From 39-52-133 sp035531075 (GTDB lineage: Bacteria > Pseudomonadota > Gammaproteobacteria > Burkholderiales > Gallionellaceae), in contig DATKTO010000040.1 in NCBI GenBank assembly GCA_035531075.1, positions 127,973 through 191,972 of the forward strand: 64,000 nucleotides of DNA, written 5' to 3'. The translations under genes and the position numbers were made by a program. A model generated the notes under the pieces. That model worked only from the letters and a program-made list of their open reading frames with translations, did no database searches and was not told where the DNA came from. Shown here in pieces: positions 8,576 through 16,675 of the stretch (position 1 is the stretch's first letter; every line of letters starts with the position of its first letter).

Positions 8576-9538
8576 ATGACCAATCAGCCCGACATCATTG
8601 CCCTGCGCAAATATCTGGAAAACACCATAGTCGGTCAGGCAGATCTGCTGGACAAGCTGGTGGTGAGCCTGTTGACCGGCGGGCATATTCTGGTGGAGGG
8701 GCTGCCGGGTCTGGCCAAGACCACTGCCGTGAAGGCGCTGGCCAGCGCCGTGCACGGCAGTTTCCGCCGCATACAGTTTACGCCGGATTTGCTGCCCGGC
8801 GATTTGACCGGCACCGAAATCTATAATCCGCAGGCGGGCAGTTTCAGTTTTGCCGAGGGGCCGCTGTTCCATGAAATCATCCTCGCGGACGAGATTAACC
8901 GCGCACCCGCCAAGGTGCAGGCCGCCTTGCTGGAAGCGATGCAGGAGAAGCAGATTACCGTGGGCGGCGTGACGCGGCCGTTGCCGGAACTGTTCATGGT
9001 GATGGCGACGCAAAATCCGCTGGAACAGGCAGGCACCTATCCCCTGCCGGAAGCGCAAATGGACAGGTTTCTGCTGCATGTGATGCTGGACTACCCCAGC
9101 CCCGAGGATGAGCTGCGGATATTGCAGCGCGATCGCGAGCGTCTCACCGGCACAGCACCTGCGCCACAGGGCGCGGTGCTGGATGTGGCTACTGTGCTCG
9201 CCGCGCGTGAAGAAGTGAAGCGCATTCATCTCGCGCCGGCGCTTGAGCAATACGTGGTGGCGCTGGTCGGCGCGACGCGGCAGATCGACAAGTGGCTGCC
9301 GCAGTTCGCAGGATTCATCGAGGTGGGCGCGAGTCCGCGCGGTTCGCTGGCGATTGTCCATGCCGCCGCGGCAGCGGCCTATATGCAGGGGCGCGAGCAT
9401 GTGTTGCCTGACGACATTCTGGCGGTGGCGCCGGATTGCCTGCGGCACCGCATCATCCCAAGCTTCACCGCGCGCATGGAAAAAATCTCACGCGACGATA
9501 TGGTGAGGACCTTGCTGGAAGTTGTGCCGATTCCCTGA
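8576..9538 (+). CDS. MoxR-family AAA+ ATPase
   Basis: The 320-residue AAA+ ATPase has Walker A GLPGLAKTT (about residues 41-49), Walker B IILADEINRAP, sensor 1 MATQNPLEQAGTYPLPEAQMDRF and a C-terminal lid domain. MoxR ATPases act as chaperones that mature or insert cofactors with the help of von Willebrand A proteins. It opens a seven-gene plus-strand cluster with DUF58, DUF4381 and Bat-type proteins, the usual arrangement for this class, and lies seven bases from the next gene. The client enzyme is not revealed here. Confidence 0.93.
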   Translation: MTNQPDIIALRKYLENTIVGQADLLDKLVVSLLTGGHILVEGLPGLAKTTAVKALASAVHGSFRRIQFTPDLLPGDLTGTEIYNPQAGSFSFAEGPLFHEIILADEINRAPAKVQAALLEAMQEKQITVGGVTRPLPELFMVMATQNPLEQAGTYPLPEAQMDRFLLHVMLDYPSPEDELRILQRDRERLTGTAPAPQGAVLDVATVLAAREEVKRIHLAPALEQYVVALVGATRQIDKWLPQFAGFIEVGASPRGSLAIVHAAAAAAYMQGREHVLPDDILAVAPDCLRHRIIPSFTARMEKISRDDMVRTLLEVVPIP

Positions 9539-9545
9539 TTAAAAG

Positions 9546-10529
9546 ATGTTAAGGACTCTACGAAGCAGGATATCGCGCTTGTTGCCGCGGCGCGCAATCG
9601 CAATGGATGCCCAGGTGCATGCGCCGCTGCTGGATGATGCCGATCTCGCCGGCATCATCCAGCAGGTACAGGCGATGGATCTTGCCCATCTGCACCTCAG
9701 GGACGTGCATTACCGGCAAGCGGGGGATTACCGTTCCGCCTATCTCGGCAGCGGTCTGGATTTTGAAGAGGTGAGGCTGTACCAGCGTGGCGATGAGCTG
9801 CGAGACATGGACTGGCGCACGACTGCACGCACCGGCAAACCCTATCTGAAGGTGTATCGCGAAGAGCACCAGCCGGCGCTGCATATCGTCATCGACCGCG
9901 GTGCCAGCATGCGCTTCGGCACCTGCACGCAGCTCAAGGTCACGCTCGCCGCGCGCCTTGCCGCGATATTTGCGTTTGCGGCGATGCCCGGAAATACCTG
10001 CATCGGTGGTACGCTGTGGCAACCCGGCGGCTTTAGTCTGCCCTGCCGCAATGGCGAGGAAGGGGCAACCCGGCTGGTGCGCGCCGCCATTGCGCCTTGC
10101 CCGCCGTTGCAGAATACTACGCAAGAAGAAGCGCGCACTTTTTCGGAAATGTTGCGCGAGCTGGACACGCTGTTGCAGCGCGGCTCAAGACTGGTGCTGA
10201 TCAGCGACTTCGCGCAACTGCATGAGCAGGATCTGCCCGTGCTGATGCGTCTGGCAGCGCATCATCAGCTGCTGGCTTTGCAGGTGATGGACAGGGCGGA
10301 GGAATCCCTGCCCAACGTCGGCATGATGCAATTTATGGATGTAGCAACAGGCAGGCGGCGCTGGCTGGATACCGGCAGCCAGCGCGTGCGCAGTGCGTTC
10401 CGCAAAGAAGCCGAGGCCTTGCATGCGCAGCAGCGCTTGCTGTTTGAACGCATCGGCGTGCTGCTGCACCGCTGCGCTACAGATGAAGATGCGTATGGAT
10501 TTTTTTCCAGGGTAAACGGGTATGAGTGA
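9546..10529 (+). CDS. DUF58-domain protein
   Basis: The 327-residue protein carries the DUF58 signature: DYRSAYLGSGLDFEEVR, YQRGDELRDMDWRTTART and YLKVYREE. A von Willebrand A-like region follows, with VIDRGASM as a degenerate metal-site loop. There is no membrane segment. In MoxR clusters the DUF58 protein works as the partner of the ATPase. It follows moxR by seven bases and overlaps the DUF4381 gene by eight, so it is in one operon. Confidence 0.9.
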   Translation: MLRTLRSRISRLLPRRAIAMDAQVHAPLLDDADLAGIIQQVQAMDLAHLHLRDVHYRQAGDYRSAYLGSGLDFEEVRLYQRGDELRDMDWRTTARTGKPYLKVYREEHQPALHIVIDRGASMRFGTCTQLKVTLAARLAAIFAFAAMPGNTCIGGTLWQPGGFSLPCRNGEEGATRLVRAAIAPCPPLQNTTQEEARTFSEMLRELDTLLQRGSRLVLISDFAQLHEQDLPVLMRLAAHHQLLALQVMDRAEESLPNVGMMQFMDVATGRRRWLDTGSQRVRSAFRKEAEALHAQQRLLFERIGVLLHRCATDEDAYGFFSRVNGYE

Positions 10530-10998
10530 GCAAACGAACGGCTTGATTGACATTGTAGAACCCGCTATGCCGGTGGTTGCGGCGGGGGATGGCTGGTTGT
10601 GGATTGCAGTGTCGGGCGCTGTGTTTGTGTGCGTGATTCTTGTGCTGTTTATGCTGTGGAAATTCAAGTTGCCTGCCTATCGCGCGCTGAAGAATTTGCG
10701 CAGAATGCAACAGCAGCTGCGCGCCAAAGAGCAGACCCCCCATGAAAGCGTGTTAATGCTGGCACTGGAATTGCGTCACGCGTTGAACGTTAAACGATTG
10801 CTGGCCGGTAAAGCACCGCAACAGTTAAGGCCGCAGGATCACGCGCGCTGGACGGAATTCATGCAGCAACTGGATGTCATGCTGTACCAGCATGATGCCG
10901 AGCTGAGCGAAGACCGGCTGGCGACATTGTTTGAGCAGGCAAAATACTGGCTGCGCCGCTATAGCCGCCGTTCAACACTCAGGAAAATCGGCACCTGA
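10522..10998 (+). CDS. DUF4381-like membrane protein of the Bat cluster
   Basis: The 158-residue protein has a short periplasmic N-terminus, one strong membrane segment (about residues 26-50: WLWIAVSGAVFVCVILVLFM) and a helical cytoplasmic tail. The tail includes ELRHALNVKRLLAGKAPQQL, typical of the DUF4381 family found between the DUF58 and BatA genes. Its start overlaps the end of the DUF58 gene, so translation is probably coupled. Function is known only by association with MoxR/Bat systems. Confidence 0.75.
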   Translation: MSEQTNGLIDIVEPAMPVVAAGDGWLWIAVSGAVFVCVILVLFMLWKFKLPAYRALKNLRRMQQQLRAKEQTPHESVLMLALELRHALNVKRLLAGKAPQQLRPQDHARWTEFMQQLDVMLYQHDAELSEDRLATLFEQAKYWLRRYSRRSTLRKIGT

Positions 10999-10999
10999 C

Positions 11000-11752
11000 A
11001 TGCTGGCAGATTTCAGCCTTTACCAAAGCATCGCAATCGCTTTGCTGTTTGTGTGGACAGGTTTCGTGCGCACTGGCCTGGGCTTTGGCGGTGCCGCGCT
11101 GGGCCTGCCCTTGCTGCTGTTTGTCAGCAACCAGCCGATCTTCTGGCTGCCGATTATCAGCGTGCATCTGCTGTTTTTTTCCAGCCTTACCTTATTCACT
11201 CGCTTGAATAATGTGGACTGGGCTTATCTGCGCCGTTCATCCCTTTACATTGTGCCGCCGGCCATTGTCGGTGTCTTCGGCCTGGTCAACCTGCCCGCGC
11301 TGTGGCTGAATATTTTTATCTATACGGTCACGCTGTTTTACGGCGTGATCTGGTTCCTGAACTATGTGATCGAAAGCCACCACAACTGGGTGGATAAATT
11401 GCTGCTGATGCTGGGCGGCTATATCGCCGGCACCTCATTGACCGGTGCACCGTTGATGGTCGCCGTGTTCATGCGCAAGGTGCACAGAGAGCAATTGCGC
11501 GACACCTTGTTTGTCTTATGGTTCGTGCTGGTGGGCATCAAGATGTCAACTTTTCTGATGCTGAAAGTAGAGCTGCATTTCATGATGGCACTGAGCCTGA
11601 TACCGATTGCAGCGCTTGGCCATTATCTGGGTCTCAAGGCGCATGACAGCATCGGCAAAAATGATAGATCCTTCAAGCGCTGGATGGGCGCCGGAGTGAT
11701 CGTGATCAGCGCGCTGGGCTTGTGGAATCAGCTGTCTGCCGCGGCACAGTGA
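11000..11752 (+). CDS. TauE/SafE-family permease within the Bat cluster
   Basis: The 250-residue protein has seven or eight membrane segments and the TauE/SafE motif GLGFGGAALGLPLLLF near the N-terminus, with GGYIAGTSLTGAPLMVAVFM in the second half. The ATG at 11000 begins two bases after the DUF4381 gene ends, so it is part of the same transcript. A permease is not a normal member of MoxR/Bat clusters. Either it was inserted, or the cluster here serves a sulfur-related client (inference). It is not a close copy of the permease at 5997-6791. Confidence 0.82.
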   Translation: MLADFSLYQSIAIALLFVWTGFVRTGLGFGGAALGLPLLLFVSNQPIFWLPIISVHLLFFSSLTLFTRLNNVDWAYLRRSSLYIVPPAIVGVFGLVNLPALWLNIFIYTVTLFYGVIWFLNYVIESHHNWVDKLLLMLGGYIAGTSLTGAPLMVAVFMRKVHREQLRDTLFVLWFVLVGIKMSTFLMLKVELHFMMALSLIPIAALGHYLGLKAHDSIGKNDRSFKRWMGAGVIVISALGLWNQLSAAAQ

Positions 11753-11905
11753 ATGAAATTGGCATCTCCGCCCTGACGCGGATGGACATGTATCGCATTA
11801 TTGCAACAATATGATTATATTTAATATTTTGAGTACCTTTGCGGCTGTGGCGCTTCTTGTGGCTGACAGTCTGTTTGTTATGGATAGACCCACGCGCATT
11901 TCACA

Positions 11906-12895
11906 ATGATCACCCTTGCCCAACCCGCCTGGTTGCTGTTAATCCCGCTGCTGCTTACCGCGCTGTGGTTCTTTGCACGCAGCCGCAGCGGGCAAAATGA
12001 TGCCGGCAGTTCGCGCATGCTGCTGGTGCATCCCGATCTCAGTCCATTGCCGGATGATAAAAATTCAATGCCAGTGTCATCGCACTGGCATCTGGCGCTG
12101 AATGGCAGCGCACTGTTGCTGCTGATCGTGGCGCTGGCGCAGCCTCAGCGTATCGGCGAGTTGATACCGGAAAAGCCGGAAGGCCGCGAGATTGTGATGC
12201 TGATCGATACCTCAAAAACCATGAGCATCGACGACTTTGAATTGAATGGCCAGCGCGTGGATCGACTGGCCGTGCTGAAGGGGGTGGTCAGCCATTTTGT
12301 CGAGGCGCGCCAGGGTGACCGCTTCGGTGTGATTGTGTTTGGCTCGACCGCCGCTACCATGGTGCCGCCCAGTTTTGACCGTGACCTGGTGGGCGGCATG
12401 ATCCGGCAGGTGCAAGTTGGAATTGCCGGTGACAACACGGCTATCGGTGATGCCGTGGGGTTGGCATTGAAGCAATTGGGCGAGCGGCAGGCATTGCGCC
12501 CGGCATTGATCTTATTTAGCGACAACACGGAAAATACCGCCGGTGACATTTCGCCGTCTGAAGCGGTGGCGCTGGCCAGGCACATGGGGGTGGCGATCTA
12601 CACGGTGCAGGTCGGCAGCGACCTGTTTGCGGAAGGACGAGCGCCTGCGGCGAATCAATCGCCAGTCGAGCCGGATATGCAGCAGATCGCCGCGCTCACC
12701 GGCGGGCGATACTACCGCGCCGACAATAGCGGTTCCCTGCAGCAGGTAGTGGAGGATATCGGCAAGCTGGAGCAGACCATCAGCAAGCCTTCTACCCGCA
12801 GGGCGGTAGAGGAGTGGTACGGCGCGTTGCTGTTAATGGCCGTCTGTCTGTTTAGCGTCGCGCGTCTGCTGCGGATACACAGGATGGCAGCATGA
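11906..12895 (+). CDS. BatA-like von Willebrand A protein
   Basis: The 329-residue protein has an N-terminal membrane segment (WLLLIPLLLTALWFF), a second near 70-90, a VWA domain (about 95-290) and a C-terminal anchor (GALLLMAVCLFSVARLL). The metal-ion site reads DTSKTMS, so the usual DxSxS has Thr at the last position; TAIGDAVGLAL and FSDNTEN follow. BatA-type proteins work with MoxR and BatB. About 150 bases without a gene precede it, and it overlaps the following gene by four bases (ATGA). Confidence 0.88.
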   Translation: MITLAQPAWLLLIPLLLTALWFFARSRSGQNDAGSSRMLLVHPDLSPLPDDKNSMPVSSHWHLALNGSALLLLIVALAQPQRIGELIPEKPEGREIVMLIDTSKTMSIDDFELNGQRVDRLAVLKGVVSHFVEARQGDRFGVIVFGSTAATMVPPSFDRDLVGGMIRQVQVGIAGDNTAIGDAVGLALKQLGERQALRPALILFSDNTENTAGDISPSEAVALARHMGVAIYTVQVGSDLFAEGRAPAANQSPVEPDMQQIAALTGGRYYRADNSGSLQQVVEDIGKLEQTISKPSTRRAVEEWYGALLLMAVCLFSVARLLRIHRMAA

Positions 12896-14730
12896 TGAGC
12901 TGGTCTGAGTGGTCGCAAATTGAATGGGCACACCCGTGGTGGGCATTGCTCGCCCTGCAGCCGCTGTTGATGAGTTTGCTGCTGAAGCTGCGGCGCCGGC
13001 AGATAATGCATTATGCGGATGCGCATTTATTGGCATGGGCGGTGCGCGGCAGTGAGGATGTGAAGCAGGACAGGTGGCGCGGCTTGCTGAATTTCATTGC
13101 GTGGCTATTGCTGGCCTGTGCAGTGGCAGGGCCACGTCTCCCGCTTGTGAGCGGCCCAGTTCAGGCGCTTGTGAGCGGCCCAGTTCAGGGTACTCCGGGG
13201 CAACAGGCAATACAACGCCATGAACTGGACGTAATGCTGCTGCTGGATGTATCGCCGTCGATGTATGCGCGGGATATTTCGCCGCAGCGGCTGCAGCGCG
13301 CCAAGCTTGAGCTGCTGGATCTGTTGCCCCGGCTGCGTGGCGAGCGCGTCGGGCTGATCGCCTTTTCCGGCAGCGCAGGATTAATCATGCCGCTGAGCCG
13401 CGACTATGCGGCCTTGCGCTACTACCTGCAGATCGCAGAACCCGCGTTGTTCGATGCGCCAGGCACTGCACTGGCCAGTGCACTTGAACTTGCGCTGCGC
13501 GATATGCAGGAAAATAGCTCTGCGCAGCGTGCGATCCTGCTGCTGACCGATGCCGAGACCAGTGCATTGTCCGGCCCGGCAGGCGCGGCAGCGTGGGAGG
13601 CGGCAGACAAACTGAAACAAGCGGGAGTACGCCTGTTTATCCTCGGTGTGGGCACCGAAGCAGGAGCGATTATCCCCATGCCTGACGGCAACACCCTCGT
13701 GAACGAGGGCGTGGATGTAGTGAGCAGTCTTGATCAAACAGGCTTTGCGGAACTGGCCGGCAGAACCGGCGGCAAATTTGTAGCGGTGGCAGACGGCGAC
13801 AGCGACTGGCACTCACTCTATGACAATGGTCTGTTGACGGTGCCCGGCAGTAAACAGCGCAGCGAAAATGTGCAGGCTTGGCGTGAGTTGTATGCTGCTT
13901 TCCTGTTGCCTGCACTGCTGCTGTTCTTCGTAGTCAATTTTCCGTTCAGATTGAAGCGGCTCCAGCCGCAGCTGACGCTGTTGCTGCTGCTGGCGGCAGC
14001 AGATATGAGCGGGCATGAAGCGTATGCGGCAGAGGTTGATGCCTATGCTGCCTATCGCAATCACAACCATGCTCTGGCGCAAACCCTATACGGAGATGTG
14101 CAAGGGTATGCCGGTCGCGTGGGCGAGGGAGTGGCGGCATACCGGCGCAAGGATTTTCAATACGCGATCCAGCAGTTCGGCAACGCACTGCTGGAAGCGC
14201 GCGACAACAGGCAGCGCGAGCAGGCCTTGTTCAATCTCGGCAACAGCTATTTCATGGCAGGTGGCTATCGCGCCGCGGCTGAAGCGTTTCTGGGCGTGCT
14301 GAAATATGCTGCGGATAATCAGGACGCGCGTGCCAACCTGGCGCTGACTGCCGGCAAGCTTGCCGCGCTCGACAAACCCGGAAAAAATGCCAACGGCATT
14401 GCGGGCCGCCGCGGGCACGAGATTGGCGGTGCGCTGGGCGAGGATGCGAGCGACAGTCCAGTGTCAATGGACGCGACTGACGACAAGAAAGCGCAGAAGT
14501 TGGCGCTGGGACAGGAACTGGCAGAAGCAGAAAAGGCCAGGCTGCATGCAGGAAACAATCAGGCCGGAATGCATGAGCAGCCTGACGCTTTCGACAGCGA
14601 TATGACTTACCGCGCAGCCCTAAAAAAGCTGGAGCTGGCGGCAGACAGGCCCTCTGCGTTGCATAAAGCACTGATCAGGATCGAAGCAGCACGCGAGTAT
14701 GTGCCGCTGCCGGAGATGCCGCCATGGTAA
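12892..14730 (+). CDS. BatB-BatC fusion: von Willebrand A plus TPR protein
   Basis: The 612-residue protein joins two functions usually split between genes. The N-terminal part has two membrane segments and a VWA domain (about 115-310) with a canonical metal site DVSPSMYA. A membrane segment near 330-350 follows, then a periplasmic region with TPR-like repeats (about 385-480; EQALFNLGNSYFMAGGYRAA). The tail is charged and rich in Ala, Glu and Asp. It begins inside the BatA stop codon and ends inside the start of the BatD gene. A 24-base tandem duplication lies at 13143-13190. Confidence 0.87.
   Translation: MMSWSEWSQIEWAHPWWALLALQPLLMSLLLKLRRRQIMHYADAHLLAWAVRGSEDVKQDRWRGLLNFIAWLLLACAVAGPRLPLVSGPVQALVSGPVQGTPGQQAIQRHELDVMLLLDVSPSMYARDISPQRLQRAKLELLDLLPRLRGERVGLIAFSGSAGLIMPLSRDYAALRYYLQIAEPALFDAPGTALASALELALRDMQENSSAQRAILLLTDAETSALSGPAGAAAWEAADKLKQAGVRLFILGVGTEAGAIIPMPDGNTLVNEGVDVVSSLDQTGFAELAGRTGGKFVAVADGDSDWHSLYDNGLLTVPGSKQRSENVQAWRELYAAFLLPALLLFFVVNFPFRLKRLQPQLTLLLLLAAADMSGHEAYAAEVDAYAAYRNHNHALAQTLYGDVQGYAGRVGEGVAAYRRKDFQYAIQQFGNALLEARDNRQREQALFNLGNSYFMAGGYRAAAEAFLGVLKYAADNQDARANLALTAGKLAALDKPGKNANGIAGRRGHEIGGALGEDASDSPVSMDATDDKKAQKLALGQELAEAEKARLHAGNNQAGMHEQPDAFDSDMTYRAALKKLELAADRPSALHKALIRIEAAREYVPLPEMPPW
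13143..13190 (+). repeat. 24-base in-frame tandem duplication
   Basis: The sequence GCTTGTGAGCGGCCCAGTTC recurs exactly after 24 bases (at 13143 and 13167). It duplicates the peptide LVSGPVQ in the linker between the second membrane segment and the VWA domain of the BatB-C protein. Exact identity suggests a recent slippage event. Confidence 0.85.
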
Positions 14731-16274
14731 AACAATTATGGCAGCTGGCATTGCTGCTATGTGTGACCTGGTCGGGCATCGCGCTGGCCGACGCGCGCTT
14801 TACCCTGAAGGCGGATAAAAAAACAATCGCGCTGGGAGAAGCGCTGACCGTCGAGCTCAGGGCAGAAGATGCGCGTGCGCCGTTAAGCGGTGTCAGTCTG
14901 GACAAGCTGAAACAGAGCTTTAATGTGTTCGGTATCTCCAGCAATATACAGACACGGACACGCAAAGGGCGGACTGTCAGCAGCGAAAGCATGACGCTCA
15001 TCCTTTATCCACTGCATAGCGGCAAGCTGCTGGTGCCTGCGTTGCGCTTCATGAATAAATCCAGCAAGGCGCTGGAAATATCCGTCACCGAATCGGGCAA
15101 GAATGCGCTGCCGGTGATGTTTAAAACTGCTGTCGATGTCCCTCGCATGCAGGTACGCCAGACGGCGACGCTGACGCTGGATATCTATGACGATGGCACG
15201 CTGCAATGGACTGTGCCGCGCGAGCTGCGTGCTGCCGGTGCACACCAGCGCTGGCTGGCAGAAAGCCAGCGCGAAGCAATGTTGGATGGCATACGCTACA
15301 CCGTGCATCGCTATGCATGGGCGCTGATGCCATTGCGCGAGGGCGGCCTGACGCTTGAGTTTCCGCTGCTGGATGCGTTCAAGTTTGGCACGCGCCTGCG
15401 CTATCCGCTCGCTGCGCTCAAATTCGATGTGGCCGCTGTGCCGGCCTATCTGCCGGTGCATTTGCCCATAGGCAAACTGCAAGTGACAGCAGAGCCGCTG
15501 CCGGATGAAATCGCGCTGGACAGGCCGGTAAACTGGAAGGTGACCATACAGGGTTCAGGCCTCAGTGAGGCGGGGCTGGCGAAGTTGCTGACCTCAATTC
15601 GCAGCAATGAATCGCTGCGATTTTATCCGGCCATGATAGTCAAGGCAGACAGTGAGCGCGCCACCACTGCCGCACAGAAGCTGCTGGTGACGTTGCCATT
15701 TGTGCCATTGCAGACAGGCACCCTGCAATTGCCCGCAATCAATCTGCCGTATTACGATCCTGCAAGCGAACGGGTTGATTCTGTCGTCATCGCAGGTGCC
15801 AGGATTAAAGTGTTTGATCCGTTGTGGCTGACAGTGCAAAGAATTGCACTCGGGTTGTTGGCCTTGCTCAGTGTACTTGTTGCAGGATATTGGCTGTCTG
15901 GAAAGCTGCGCTATCTCCTGCGCAGGCGCAAGGCATTGTTGGCGATCAAGAATTCCATGAATGCGGATGAATTGCAGCATGCGTTGCTGCACTTTGATAT
16001 CGGCACTGCAGCGGTCCGCTATGCCACCCTGCAGCAATGGTTGCAGCGCATGCAACTGCTTTACGGCGATGATGAACGATTGGCCGCGGTAGTGCGGAAG
16101 CTCGCAAGCGTGCAGTATGGTGCTGATGCAACAGACAGCGGTATATCCGGGCTCGCGCATGATGCAGCTATACTGTTGAGAAAGCTGCCCGCCAGAAAAT
16201 CCGGCAGTCGTCATGGTGTGCACAGATCCTTCTTCCTTACCCTGTTTCACCCATCTGCGCGTACCCCGAAATAA
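14724..16274 (+). CDS. BatD-like protein
   Basis: The 516-residue protein has a signal peptide (LLCVTWSGIALADA), a large periplasmic beta-rich region typical of BatD (DARFTLKADKKTIALGEALT, later PVNWKVTIQGSGLSEAGL) and a membrane anchor near 375-395 (LALLSVLVAGYWLSG). A basic cytoplasmic tail of about 120 residues follows. BatD is the usual last member of MoxR/Bat clusters and probably presents an extracytoplasmic surface. It overlaps the BatB-C stop by seven bases. No terminator was seen directly after it. Confidence 0.85.
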   Translation: MVKQLWQLALLLCVTWSGIALADARFTLKADKKTIALGEALTVELRAEDARAPLSGVSLDKLKQSFNVFGISSNIQTRTRKGRTVSSESMTLILYPLHSGKLLVPALRFMNKSSKALEISVTESGKNALPVMFKTAVDVPRMQVRQTATLTLDIYDDGTLQWTVPRELRAAGAHQRWLAESQREAMLDGIRYTVHRYAWALMPLREGGLTLEFPLLDAFKFGTRLRYPLAALKFDVAAVPAYLPVHLPIGKLQVTAEPLPDEIALDRPVNWKVTIQGSGLSEAGLAKLLTSIRSNESLRFYPAMIVKADSERATTAAQKLLVTLPFVPLQTGTLQLPAINLPYYDPASERVDSVVIAGARIKVFDPLWLTVQRIALGLLALLSVLVAGYWLSGKLRYLLRRRKALLAIKNSMNADELQHALLHFDIGTAAVRYATLQQWLQRMQLLYGDDERLAAVVRKLASVQYGADATDSGISGLAHDAAILLRKLPARKSGSRHGVHRSFFLTLFHPSARTPK

Positions 16275-16675
16275 ATGGATTGGTGCGCGCTTGATCTGCA
16301 CCCCACGGCATGGCACCGGCAGTTTGTCCATCCGCTGCCTTGAGCGATCGGCTTCGCCTTGTACGTGGCGAATGCCTATAGAATTTTAGTCAACTCAGCT
16401 GCAGCCATGCATCATATGTGACCCAACCGCGGTGACGAACGTGGCCGCTCCAATTAGCCGCTCCTGCCCCGCTTGGGAATACGCTAAATCTTCCAGCATA
16501 TTCAGAATTCAAAAATGGCTTGACGTTGAACTTGCCAATATCACAGGCGTAGTTTTTTCGCTGACAAGTTTTCATGTGTTGGCTTCTCTGTGCAATTGAA
16601 GATTTTTTTGTGAGGCGCCTTGATTTCTTGCACGCATATCCTCAGGTCATTACCACCAGTGAAGCGGAGGTTATC
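16275..16675 (+). other. Gene-free stretch
   Basis: This 400-base stretch lies between the BatD gene and the next lipoprotein gene. A minus-strand reading frame of 61 codons (16390-16575) begins with a plausible ATG but has no recognisable family, and no ribosome site was identified. No clear promoter or terminator was identified. Confidence 0.5.

Noticed and set aside
16390..16575. Minus-strand 61-codon frame
   Set aside because: No recognisable family and no ribosome site or operon context.
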